Assembly (NCBI GenBank): GCA_028386065.3
Contig: JAKUCV010000342.1
Location: 199,074-263,073, forward strand
Reading direction: 5' to 3'
From: Turnera subulata
Lineage: Eukaryota; Streptophyta; Magnoliopsida; Malpighiales; Passifloraceae
Length of the DNA stretch: 64,000 bases
Shown: positions 10,164 to 21,200 of the stretch, in pieces
How positions within the stretch are numbered: position 1 is the stretch's first letter
How the letters are laid out: the number at the start of each line of letters is the position of its first letter
The notes under the pieces: model-generated
The model's input: only the letters and a program-made list of their open reading frames with translations
Told to the model about the DNA's origin: nothing
The model's database searches: none
Program-made: the position numbers and the translations under genes

Positions 10164-10849
10164 ATTTTCCAGAGAAAATAATACACATACTAAATTTCCA
10201 GAAATTAATTTTAGGGAATATATATAATTTCCAGCATATATATATCAAAACATAATAATAATGTTCAAACAAAATATAATTATATAAATTTTCCAAGAAT
10301 TAAAATAAATATTTTTCTCCCAGAATACCTTGATTAAAACTGTCCATAATTTTCCAAAACAAATATATTTTTTTTTCTCAGATTAATTACCAGTAATCAT
10401 ATATATATATAGAACAATAAAATAAAAAAAAATAAATAAAAAAAATAAACAAAACAGCCCCAACCCGCAACCAAGGCGCGACCCGGCCGTTGGTAACGGG
10501 TCGGAAACCCGGCCTCACCTCGGGTTAGGCGATGGCGGCGCGACGGCAGACGCGAGGGAGGCTAGGCAAGGTGCGGCGAGAGGCGGCGAATCGAGGGGCG
10601 GTGCTAGCGAGGCGCGAGGCGGCGCGACGGCCGAGCAGGAGAGCAGGGACCGAGATCCGCGGGTCCTCCTCCGGGTCGTTGGCGCGTCAGGGCGGCACCG
10701 GCGACGGATCGACTCGGGGCCGGCGGGGGTGAGGTCGCGACGGTACCGCAAACACGGAGGTGGCGGCGGTGGCACGAGATTCGTCGGGGATCGGGCTCGA
10801 GTGAACAGTGTGGGGCGGGCGGCGAAGGTGACAGAACTGTTCCTCCATT

Positions 10850-11130
10850 TTTCCTTTTTTTTTCTTATTTTCTGTAATTTCTTATTTTTCTTTCTTTTTC
10901 TTTGATTTTCTTTTCTTTTCTATTTTCTGTTTTTTTCATTTCTTTTTTTCTATTTTTTTCCCTTCTTCCTCTCACTGTTTTCCTATTTTTCTTTTTTTTC
11001 TTTTTTTTTCTTTTTTTTCCTCTCTTTTTTTTCTCTCTTTTTCTTTTCTCTCTTTTTCTTTTTCTCTCTTTTTTTCTCTCCTTTCTATTTTTTTCTTCTT
11101 CTCTTCCTCTCCTTCTTCCACCGGTTGATG
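10850..11130. repeat. Polypyrimidine tract in LTR B
   Basis: The plus strand is almost only T and C for about 280 bases, so in element sense (minus) the tract is polypurine. It is repeated at 16040-16318. Its strand is opposite to that of the equivalent tract in LTR A. Confidence 0.8.
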
Positions 11131-11464
11131 CCTCTTTATAACTGAAAATTCACTATTATACATGTGAATTTCAATAATGCAGTTCGTCTGCATTACGGGC
11201 GAATCCGATCCGGACCAGAAAATAACAGATACCTCCTTAGTTATTTTCCGGTGTGATTTTTCGAGAAATTCCGAAACCCGAAAAATACCAACTTAGTTCC
11301 GAAAAATCCACGGGAAAATCACGAGCGCGGGAAAACACTCGGTTTCGAAAAACGACTCCCGATTTACCTTGAATTAATTACCCAAGATTAATTCAACAGT
11401 AAATCACGGTAAATAGGCTTTTACAGTCCGGTAAAAATCCAAAATTTTTACCCGGGCTGTTACA

Positions 11465-11477
11465 GGCTACCCACCTT
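11465..11477 (-). other. Polypurine tract of element B
   Basis: On the minus strand, AAGGTGGGTAGCC touches the TGTAACAG start of the 3' LTR, with GGGGACGAAATTC just upstream. It corresponds to the tract at 1763 in element A with a few substitutions. Confidence 0.65.
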
Positions 11478-11505
11478 AAAAAGAATTTCGTCCCCGAAAT
11501 TCCAT

Positions 11506-11650
11506 CTTATCCGTGGGTCCTACCACGATAAGCTTCTGGCACACTCTGCCAGGTATCCAACCTCAACATGAGATACCGCTTATACCCTTAAGCGACATCT
11601 CATCCGCTTATAAATACCAAACCATCACAGCTGAGACACTCACTCTCAAC
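11506..11650 (+). promoter_or_regulatory. Dyad-rich promoter and leader of gene alpha, copy B
   Basis: D1 (11506-11532), D2, D3 (11570-11601) and the TATA box TATAAATA (11609-11616) are identical to copy A. The fourth dyad just before the ATG is kept except for one base in its right arm (TCTCAAC instead of TCTCAGC). The surrounding bases vary, so the dyads are better conserved than their surroundings. Confidence 0.65.
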
Positions 11651-11651
11651 C

Positions 11652-12029
11652 ATGGATTCTCCACTGAGATCAAGGACAACTTCTGACTCCGAGAACGACA
11701 GCTACATCGGCGGCAGAGCTTTCCCAACAAGCTCCGATGACGAACCTCCGAAGAAACGCTTCAAGACCAACATCATCGGTCTGCAAGAGCACATGGTCGT
11801 TTCCCCAAAACGACGGAAGAAGCGGGTCCCTAAGAAAACTGAAGACAGGAAAGGAAAGGCAGTTGCAGAGAGCAGCACTCCGCAACAAAAGCTGACGCAA
11901 CTGAACTTCTCCCTGAAGAAGATCAGCTCGGCGGTGGCGCAGATAGAACTGGCGTGCATGGAGCTCTTCCCGCACATGGAAAATGTCAAAAATCTTGTAA
12001 AAGACCTAGAGAAGCAAGTAGCTCCGTAG
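11652..12029 (+). CDS. Gene alpha, copy B
   Basis: 125 residues, the same length as copy A and with no indels. It keeps both basic clusters (PPKKRFK and SPKRRKKR) and the C-terminal helix with Leu/Ile/Val spacing. The replacements fall mostly in the linker after the second basic cluster and in the last 25 residues. The start ATG has the CCATGG context in both copies. AATAAA follows at about 12060. I assign no function. A DNA- or RNA-associated nuclear protein is the simplest reading of the basic clusters. Confidence 0.7.
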   Translation: MDSPLRSRTTSDSENDSYIGGRAFPTSSDDEPPKKRFKTNIIGLQEHMVVSPKRRKKRVPKKTEDRKGKAVAESSTPQQKLTQLNFSLKKISSAVAQIELACMELFPHMENVKNLVKDLEKQVAP

Positions 12030-12805
12030 AGTACTCTTCTCCTGTTGTAAAACCTTTATAAATAAAATAAATTTCCTTTTAAATCAAAAATTTCTTATGT
12101 TAAGAAATCTTATTCTAAACAGAATAAAATATCTCAAAGCAAAATAAAAATCAACTAAAAGAATATAAAATCCAATATAAAGAAATTAAAATCAAAACTC
12201 GTTTAACAAAATCAAAACATAAAGAAATTAAAACAAAAACGTTTAACCAAATTCAAAACAAAAAGGAAGTTAAAACAAAAAGGAAATTAAAACAAAATAT
12301 GTTTTCGTGAACGATGCTCTTACGGACGTGAACATCCTCGAATCACGAAACGTAACTCGTACAACTAACGGTGACGTCTGTTAACCTCGTGAAAAAGATA
12401 CCCAACAACAGGCAAGGCGATGATCACGAGCACGTCCTGTGTCTCTCGAAAGACACGTTACCCGCTTGTTCAAAAATTCCGCATGAGCCAAAAACATCTG
12501 TCGAGGCGCGTATCTCTCCAAGATATCCGAACAGCTGTAAACTCGTCGCACATGTACTCTACTCGAGGTGCGGTCCCATATGTCCAACCTCAACGGTCAC
12601 GGATGCAAGTGCTAAAAAAAGCAAGAAAATATAGATAGACCATGGGAAGAAAGGACAAAGTAGCCAGAGCAAAAGAAAATCAAGAAGTGGAAAAAGGCTG
12701 AAAAACTCTGGCATGGGTCCGAAAAACGCGTAAAGTAACAAAGCATTAATTGAAAGCAACGGTAAATTCAAAAGGCAAGATCTTGAAAATCAAAAACGGT
12801 AATCA
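12030..12805. other. Spacer between alpha and beta in element B
   Basis: A-rich sequence with imperfect repeats of AAAACAAAAAGGAA (about 12180-12300), then the conserved block 12369-12610 matching 2680-2930, then a 60-bp stretch nearly identical to 3060-3120 that leads into the beta promoter. Confidence 0.5.
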
Positions 12806-12836
12806 CGCTCCCCATAAGAGTATAAAAGAAGGAGCG
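12806..12836 (+). promoter_or_regulatory. Promoter of gene beta, copy B
   Basis: TATAAAAG at 12821-12828 again lies between CGCTCC and GGAGCG. The bases upstream of the TATA box are unchanged from copy A. Confidence 0.6.
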
Positions 12837-12937
12837 GTGAGGTGTAAATCACCAAAAGCATCAAAAGCAAACAAAACTCTCAGAAAACAAAACCACAACG
12901 TTCAATCAAAACCCCACACGTCCAAAAGAAAAACAAG

Positions 12938-13621
12938 ATGCCTGCTCCATCTTCAGTGTTCTTTGTTGAAGGTGCCAATCTTGGCAGAAGGAATCGTCTG
13001 GCCTACAGCATGGTCAACGAACGTGCTGAGGAGCTACCGAATGAACTCGGCAGAATGCCACGTCTAGTTTTCGTCGACGAGCTCTACTCCTCAAGATTCT
13101 TCGTCACTCCCATGGAAGAGGTGTTCTTCCTAGAGGACCATGGGACACTGAGGACTTCCTACTACGGCTCAGCAAACTCCGTGATGTTCTTCATCTCGGA
13201 TAGGCTTCAAGAGTTCAACCTGGAGTCCACTTGCCAGACTGTGGAGCAAGGCGCTTACTACCAGCTCGCAATGACAGCCCAGAGCATACCCAGAATGACT
13301 CGGCTACCTCCAACCTGGCCAAAGGTACGTCTGCTGGTGTGGAACTGCAGAGGAGTTGCAAGGCGTGCACAGGAGTTCTCACGCACTCTGAGGGACTTGA
13401 AGAACCAGTACAAGCCCAACATGGTTCTTCTGACGGAGACGCAGTGGCAACCACGGGACGATCACGGTCTGATTCCACTCCGATTCCCTCAAGCTAACCG
13501 GTTCGAGATTCCTGGCCAGCGCGACAGAGGCGGCATGTGGCTCTCTTGGAGCGACAGAGTCACGGTCAACGTCAACAGTGACGCAAACAGCTTCCGTGTC
13601 AACGTCGTTGCAAACCGTTGA
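12938..13621 (+). CDS. Gene beta, copy B
   Basis: 227 residues, colinear with copy A. It keeps the WNCRG strand, the TETQ metal-site motif and the GGMW strand of a LINE-type endonuclease fold, and it stops at the same position before GDFN and SDH. The unique N-terminal 125 residues are equally conserved and include an aromatic/acidic segment VFVDELYSSRFFVTPMEEV. Nearly all differences in the first 48 codons are synonymous. From about codon 40 to 110 the two copies are almost identical at DNA level, which suggests recent gene conversion between family members. Confidence 0.75.
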   Translation: MPAPSSVFFVEGANLGRRNRLAYSMVNERAEELPNELGRMPRLVFVDELYSSRFFVTPMEEVFFLEDHGTLRTSYYGSANSVMFFISDRLQEFNLESTCQTVEQGAYYQLAMTAQSIPRMTRLPPTWPKVRLLVWNCRGVARRAQEFSRTLRDLKNQYKPNMVLLTETQWQPRDDHGLIPLRFPQANRFEIPGQRDRGGMWLSWSDRVTVNVNSDANSFRVNVVANR

Positions 13622-13946
13622 ATGTATTTCTATTTTTATAAATTATCAAAAATCTATGTTTTTTTTTTCCTTTTTGTAAAATATCAAGTATCAATGTAAT
13701 TTCTCTGTTTGCAATCAATATATTAATATTTCCCTTTCTATCAAAATATTAGCAATATTAATAATACTTGTATTTTCGCTTATTTATGGCATCATTACCT
13801 CTTATGTGTATGTTCCGCGACAGCTGGCGTCCCTTGACTGGATCCATAATGCACTAACTAAATGATATAAAATAATAAACAACTGGAGCGAACTATGCAA
13901 ACAAGACAACAAACACACAAAGACTGCCCAACAAGACCTAACGCCC

Positions 13947-13958
13947 GCTCCGCTACCA
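13947..13958 (-). other. Primer-binding-like site of element B
   Basis: TGGTAGCGGAGC on the minus strand, three bases from the LTR end, identical to the site in element A. Confidence 0.6.
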
Positions 13959-13961
13959 AAA

Positions 13962-16662
13962 TGAAACGCCCCGACCCGTATTTACCGTACACAGTAAACA
14001 CAAGCCGGAACTGTGACAACCCGACCCAACAAAGCCCAAGCATACAGTGTGAACTACAATAACTCGGCCCAACGGCCCAAAATAGTAAAACAACATAAAT
14101 AATAAATCCCGGCCCAATGGCCCAATAATAGTAAAAACATGCACAGCGGAAGACTTATGAAACTCACATAAACACTGTATGCATAGATGCAAACTATGGA
14201 TCCGAGCCCTGTCCAAGGGAAAACGCTGCAGCCTGTCTGGAATGCACCAAACCTGTACATGAAACAACTCATCCTACGGGATGAAAGCCCGCAGGTGAGG
14301 GGTGAGTCCGAAGTGCTCACGACAATGGAAAGACCATCAATATGGACACTAAAGTTACTCAAGGCCAAAAACAATCAAAAACCGACCAAAAGACTCAACA
14401 AAATCCAATTATCCAATTTTATCTTTCCGGGCCCCGTCACGGATAAGCTAGGGTCGTACCAGGTTATCAACCTGTTCCTGGTGCCAGATCAAAAAGAACC
14501 CAGGGATAGACATCCCAAAAATAACAAACCGGGATAGACATCCCAAGCATAGACATGCTTATCAAGTAACCCAGATCATGGCCACCACAAACAGTCTCTA
14601 ACCATCCGGTCGTACCTCTACTTACCACGTGACAATTATATCATCATTAAAAACCAAACTCAGGGATCGACATCCCTAACCAAAATACCGAGGATCGACA
14701 TCCTCATCACAATTCATTAAGTAATCCTTTATACTTAATCCAAAAGAAAACACAGAAAATCAACACGGGATAAACATCCCAAAAATACCAAATAAGCACC
14801 GGGATAAACATCCCGAAACCAACCACATAATACTCAACAATGCAACAAGCAACAAAACACAATTAACCGAGTAATAAGGCACATATTGAAGGAAATCCAT
14901 CCTCACCTTGGCCGATTACTCAACTTCGGAAACTATGACCGGTCCGACGCCGGCTCCTCGGGAAACTGCCCGATATCCAAACCTATACCACAAAACCATA
15001 TATACACCTAAATGCACATATTCGGTATGCTATGATGCCCAAAATGCGTAATAATCACATCCCGATTATATACCCTTTATTATTTCCATTTACCGAAAAT
15101 ATTTATCCATACGTATATCCGAATATAATTTCGGTACTATATTTTAATTAAAACAATTTTTCAAAATATATTTTCATAAAATAAGTATAATTCCCAAAAT
15201 AATAATCATCATATTTTTTTTCCAGAAAAATAATAAGCTATTTATAATTTTCAGAAAATATTTATAGTATTTATCTTTTTCTAAATACATATACAATTTA
15301 ATTTTCCAACACAAAATATAATTAACTTAAATTCCCAAAATACATATTTATATACATATACCATAATCATAATTTTCCAGAGAAAATAATACACATACTA
15401 AATTTCCAGAAATTAATTTTAGGGAATATATATAATTTCCAGCATATATATATCAAAACATAATAATAATGTTCAAACAAAATATAATTATATAAATTTT
15501 CCAAGAATTAAAATAAATATTTTTCTCCCAGAATACCTTGATTAAAACTGTCCATAATTTTCCAAAACAAATATATTTTTTTTCTCAGATTAATTACCAG
15601 TAATCATATATATATATAGAAAAATAAAATAAAAAAAATAAAAAAAAAATAAACAAAACAGCCCCAACCCGCAACCAAGGCGCGACCCGGCCGTTGGTAA
15701 CGGGTCGGAAACCCGGCCTCACCTCGGGTTAGGCGATGGCGGCGCGAGGGAGGCTAGGCAAGGTGCGGCGAGAGGCGGCGAATCGAGGGGCGGTGCTAGC
15801 TCGGCGCGAGGCGGCGCGACGGCCGAGCAGGAGAGCAGGGACCGAGATCCGCGGGTCCTCCTCCGGGTCGTTGGCGCGTCAGGGCGGCACCGGCGACGGA
15901 TCGACTCGGGGCCGGCGGGGGTGAGGTCGCGACGGTACCGCGAACACGGAGGTGGCGGCGGTGGCACGAGATTCGTCGGGGATCGGGCTCGAGTGAACAG
16001 TGTGGGGCGGGCGGCGAAGGTGACAGAACTATTCCTCCATTTTTCCTTTTTTTTTCTTATTTTCTATAATTTCTTATTTTTCTTTCTTTTTCTTTGATTT
16101 TCTTTTCTTTTCTATTTTCTGTTTTTTTTCATTTCTTTTTTTCTATTTTTTTCCCTTCTTCCTCTTACTGTTTTCCTATTTTTCTTTTTTTTCTTCTTTT
16201 TTTTTCTTTTCTTTTTCCTCTCTTTTTTTTCTCTCTTTTTCTTTTCTCTCTTTTTCTTTTTCTCTCTTTTTTTCTCTCCTTTCTATTTTTTTCTTCTTCT
16301 CTTCCTCTCCTTCTTCCACCGGTTGATGCCTCTTTATAACTGAAAATTCACTATTATACATGTGAATTTCAATAATGCAGTTCGTCTGCATTACGGGCGA
16401 ATCCGATCCGGACCAGAAAATAACAGATACCTCCTTAGTTATTTTCCGGTGTGATTTTCTGAGAAATTCCGAAACCCGAAAAATACCAACTTAGTTCCGA
16501 AAAATCCACGGGAAAATCACGAGCGCGGGAAAACACTCGGTTTCGAAAAACGACTCCCGATTTACCTTGAATTAATTACCCAAGATTAATTCAACAGTAA
16601 ATCACGGTAAATAGGCTTTTACAGTCCGGTAAAAATCCAAAATTTTTACCCGGGCTGTTACA
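13962..16662 (-). mobile_element. Element B, 5' LTR (complete, 2,701 bp)
   Basis: Runs from TGAAACGCCCCGACCC to CCCGGGCTGTTACA and starts TGTAACAG in element sense. It shares its two ends and the CCCCGTCAC and CTAGGGTCGTACC modules with LTR A, but its middle is different: a GC-rich block (15660-16010), a pyrimidine tract (16040-16318) and AT-rich sequence. A set of GGGAT..ACATCCC palindromes lies at 14500-14820. Confidence 0.85.
14500..14820. repeat. Dispersed palindromic 15-bp motif in LTR B
   Basis: At least six variants of GGGATAGACATCCC and GGGATAAACATCCC are scattered over 320 bp, including compensated forms such as GAGGATCGACATCCTC and AGGGATCGACATCCCT. In the compensated forms both arms change together, so the pairing is kept. 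Confidence 0.7.
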
Positions 16663-17331
16663 GTTGCGTGTGAATTTTTATTTGAACAATTTGAGTGTGA
16701 TTGGAATTCTTTTTAAAAAGTATAATAGATCAGGTTATTATGGGATAATTATGTTTGTCATTATGACCAATCAAACTACACCTAAAATCCTCCAGATGGC
16801 AGTAAAGGAAGAGCTCAAAGCCTCCACATGGCAATAAAGCAAGACTCTAAAAATCCTATATGTCAAAACCTGGTGAGGGATACAGCTTTAAATATATATA
16901 ATAGATTTCTTTTGACCAATTTGGGTGTGACTGAAATTCTTTTTAAAAGAATATAATTAAGATCAGATTCATCAATTTAAATAAAAATAGTTTTATCCTT
17001 ATCTTTATTGATTAGAAACTCTACCAATTTGGGTGTGTCTGGAATTCTTTTTAAAAGAGTATAATTAAGATAGCTTATTTGTACCAATCTTGCGTGTGAA
17101 TTTTTATTTGAACAATTTGAGTGTGATTGGAATTCTTTTTAAAAAGTATAATAGATCAGATTATTATGGGATAATTATGTTTGTCATTATGACCAATCAA
17201 ACTACACCTAAAATCCTCCAGATGGCAGTAAAGGAAGAGCTCAAAGCCTCCACATGGCAATAAAGCAAGACTCTAAAAATCCTATATGTCAAAACCTGGT
17301 GAGGGATATAGCTTTAAATATATATAATAGA

Positions 17332-18245
17332 TATGAAAATTTAGAAATTCAAAGGTATATTGTCATTAAAATTAATTTTTAAGGGATTTATATAAAGCTT
17401 GTAAAGAGTGAAGGGCGGCCATGATCACCCGTGGCCTCTCCCTCCCTTCGCCACTGTTTAAGGGTTAAATTCTTTAAAATAAGAGCCGTCTGATAGGAGT
17501 ATCATCATCCCTACTAATGTAAGCCTCGCGGATCCATGAAACAGCTGATGCTTTTATCAAAATTTTCTAAACCTTCAAGCTGTTTTTTTGTCAATAATAT
17601 TCAACCCACCGCAGAGACGAGAGTGCTTTTGATGTATCAGTTTGATACTTGTGTTCTGTATTTTTTCATGTTATAAGTTGCGATAAGACTTGTGCTCTGT
17701 ATTTTAATTTCTTATATGTTTGCAAAGGGACTTAATGGTGAGACTTCGTCGAGATATTGATGCAAAACATACCGAAATATAGTGGGTAACTAATATTGCG
17801 TACATTTTTTTTATATCCAAATATAGTACAATTAGTACACCATTAGATTTGTAACTAATACACTGAATCCGATAAGCTCGTTTATACAAATTGCATGTTA
17901 TGAAAAATAGAACAATACTACAATAATATAAGATTGTTGTAAAGAAAACTTGGCACAAGATAAATAGTCTTATCACTATTAAATAATCTCATCCATAAAC
18001 AAATGTGTCGATATAAAATTTTTAGTACAAAATTGGGTTGGTTGGTTTAGCATTTTTCAAAAAAGAATATTCAGTTGTCCATCTGGGTAAGCATGATTAA
18101 GCACATTTATGAAGTATATTGCAATCGCTATCATGCAGGTAGAGGTTGTTAGTCTTATAAATGTCGAAATCACATTGGTCGTTGACCACAAGCAAATCGG
18201 TTTCAATTTCGTGCAATAGTAAATAGACTGGATAAAAAAAAAAAA
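17332..18245. other. AT-rich spacer before LINE A
   Basis: No gene or RNA is recognised. A short GC-rich island at 17403-17460 lacks a supported reading frame. Confidence 0.5.
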
Positions 18246-21200
18246 GTCAATAGGGGTAAAAATCTTGCATGGCAAGATGTGAAAAAGCAGTGCACAAGAC
18301 GCGGCGTTCAAGCCTTGCAAAGGCTTAGAGATGCTTGGCGCCCAGGTCTGGTCTATCTCATGGAAACAAAGCAGGATCAGACCTATTTGGAGGTTTTACG
18401 TAGAAATTTTGGTTATTTTGGTTCTTTGTATGTCAACCCTATCGGCCTTTCTGGAGGACTAGCCGTCTGGTGGATGTCAGACTTTCAAGTTGAGCTCTTG
18501 TCTAAATCTAAGTACTTCCTTGATGTATGGGTCACAGAAACTGCCTCTGGTCATGAATGGCAAACCACTTTTGTGTATGGGGAGCCTGATAGGGGCAAGC
18601 GAAAGGAAGTCTGGGAGAAGTTGTCTAAGCTAAAGCTTTCTGATGAAGAAGCTTGGCTTTGCGTTGGAGATTTCAACGCCCTCTTGGATGATGCAGGAAA
18701 GGATGGTGGCCAGCCAGCTAATCGACGCTTGTGCTCTGATTTTTTTGAATTCCTTGAAGCTTGTAACTTAATGGATCTAGGCTATCAAGGGGAAGCTTTC
18801 ACGTGGCAGAAGAGTAGAGTAGCACGTGATAATATTAAGGAAAGCCTGGATCGTGCTGTTGCAACCCCCACATGGAGGCTTCTGTTTGAACATAGTCAGG
18901 TCTATCATGATGCCCTCCTCTCCTCTGATCATCGCCCGATTATTGTCAAGCTACGGGATATTTCTTCCAAGAGGAGGGGATCCTTCAAATTTGAAAGTCA
19001 TTGGTTTGAAGAAAGTCAATGCTCTGAGGTTATTAGCAGTGCGTGGAATTGTCAACCCACTGGCTCTCTAATGTATCGGTGGAATGAGAAGCTTAAGATC
19101 TCTCAAGTTGCTTTATCTAAGTGGAAACGCTCCTCTTTGGGAAACAATAAAAAGGAGATCGAGAGTATCATTTTGAGGCTTGAAGAGATACAAAGGCTGC
19201 CGGTAACGGATTCTTTAATTGAGGAAGATAGGGTTTTATCGGCTAAGCTGGATATCGCTTGGAAAAAGGAAGAACGCTTCTGGCACCAACGTCCGAGAAT
19301 TAAATGGCTCAAATATGGTGATAGAAATACGAAGTTTTTCCATTTATCAACGGTGCAAAGGAGACAGCTCAACCAAATTCTATCTATTTGTGATCGTTAT
19401 GGCAATAGGCTCTATAATGAAGATCATATTGTAAATGCCTTCACTGATCACTTCCAAGATGTGTACTGTGCATCTCCAAGCTCATGCACCCAAACTGTTC
19501 TAGACGCTATCCAGCCTATTGTCAGTAATGAGATGAATGCTTCCTTGCTGAGAATCCCTGATGCCATTGAGATTAAGAGAGCCGTATATGACCTTGGTGG
19601 ACTCAAGGCTCCAGGGCCTGATGGCTTCTCAGGAGCCTTTTATCAGCAGCATTGGGAAATTATGGGCTGCGACATCATTCAAGCAGTTAAGAGCTTTTTT
19701 TTCGGAGGATTTATGTTGAAAAAGTTCAATGAAACCAATATCACTCTGATTCCAAAGCTCCAAAAATCCTCCTCTGTGAACGACTTCCGCCCCATAAGTC
19801 TTTGCAACTTCTCCTATAAGGTTATCTCTAAAGTTATGGCTAACAGGTTACGTCCCCACATGGATCAGCTAATTTCTTGTGAGCAAGCAGTCTTCATTCC
19901 TGGTAGAATGATCCAGGATAATATTCTCATTTTCCATGAAGCGCTACATCGCTTAAGGCTGTCTCGAACCAAAACTAAATTGCATATGACAGTGAAGCTA
20001 GATGTCAACAAAGCGTTTGATAAAGTTAGTTGGGCATTCCTTGAAACTTTGCTCAACAAAATGGGATTCGCTCCAAAATGGATCCATTAGGTCTTCCAAT
20101 GTATTACAACTGTACGTTACAAGGTGGTTGTCAATGGGATTCAATCGGAGACGGTTACCCCGAAGAAAGGTCTCAGGCAGGGTGATCCACTCTCACCCTA
20201 CCTGTTCCTCTTTGTGGCTGATGTGTTTTCCAAAATGCTTAGTAATGCCAAAACTGCAGGGTTATTGAATGGCTATCAACTCAAACCAACATGCCCTACC
20301 CTAACCCACATCATCTTTGCAGATGACACATTACTCTTTGGCAAGGCTAGTGTTCAAGAGGCAGTGGTCTTTCAGCAGCTCATTCGTGACTATAGTTTGG
20401 CCTCTGGGCAGACCATTAACCTCACTAAGTCTCGTATCACGTTTGGGAGCAATGTCTCTGCTGCTCTTCGACGAGATATCTGCTCCACCATGGGTATTCA
20501 GGAATCGTCTAGCAAAGAAAAATACCTTGGGCTGCCCGCTATATGGGGGAGATCAAAATCCGAGGCCTTTGCTTTTCTTATGAAGAAGATTGATGGGAAA
20601 GTTCACTCTTGGAAACAGAGATTTTTGAACCAAGCGGGTAGAGAAGTCCTCATTAAGGCAGTTATATCTTCTATACCGGGGTACACTATGTCTTGTTTCA
20701 AGCTACCCTCTGGATTTATTGAAGAAGTGCATAAGAAGAAAAGGCATTTCTGGTGGAACAATAAGAAGGAAGGGGGTGTTGTCCATTGGGTATGTTGGGA
20801 AAAGCTCACTAACCCGAAGAGTGTTGGAGGGCTCGGCTTCAGAGATTTAAACCTTTTTAATCGTGCCTTGCTAGCCAAACAATGCTAGTAAGGATCCGAA
20901 TCAGCTCTGGGCTAGAGTTCTCAAGGGTCTTTACTTCCCTAACACCTCCATCCTGGAAGCTAAACTTGGAGGCAGCCCATCTTGGGCATGGCGTAGCATG
21001 ATTGAGGGCAGAGATGTCTTGATGGAAGGCCTGAGGTGGAACGTAATGGGAGGTACACGTATCAGAGTTTGGGACGACCCATGGGTGCCCCTCTTGGATC
21101 GTTTCAAAATTAACTCACCAAGACCACAAAATTGTCCTCAGCTGAAAGTTTGTGATCTTGTTACTAGCGGGCAGTCTTGGAATATGCATACCTTGTCATC

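Larger units (their letters stand above)
8991..11464 (-). mobile_element. Element B, 3' LTR (interrupted by assembly gap)
   Basis: Runs from TGAAACGCCCCGACCC to CCCGGGCTGTTACA on the plus strand. The part right of the gap (10164-11464) is about 99 percent identical to 15372-16662, with roughly ten substitutions plus homopolymer indels and a 12-bp indel. The part left of the gap (8991-9275) aligns much less well to 13962-14226. Aligning to the intact LTR suggests the gap should be about 1,145 bp rather than 888. The left flank ends CTTG and the right flank of the element begins GTTG, an imperfect target duplication. Confidence 0.8.
8804..17331. repeat. 426-bp tandem duplication split by element B
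   Basis: A unit made of X (187 bp) and Y (239 bp) is present twice. X1 is 8804-8990, Y1 is 16667-16905, X2 is 16906-17092 and Y2 is 17093-17331. X1 and X2 look identical, and Y1 and Y2 differ at about two bases. The X2/Y2 junction (CTTG followed by CGTGTG) preserves the empty site of element B, which sits between X1 and Y1. Each X also contains two related copies of a CCAATTTGGGTGTG motif. Confidence 0.85.

Noticed and set aside
9146..10296. About 350-codon frames crossing the N gap
   Set aside because: Made almost entirely of unknown bases.
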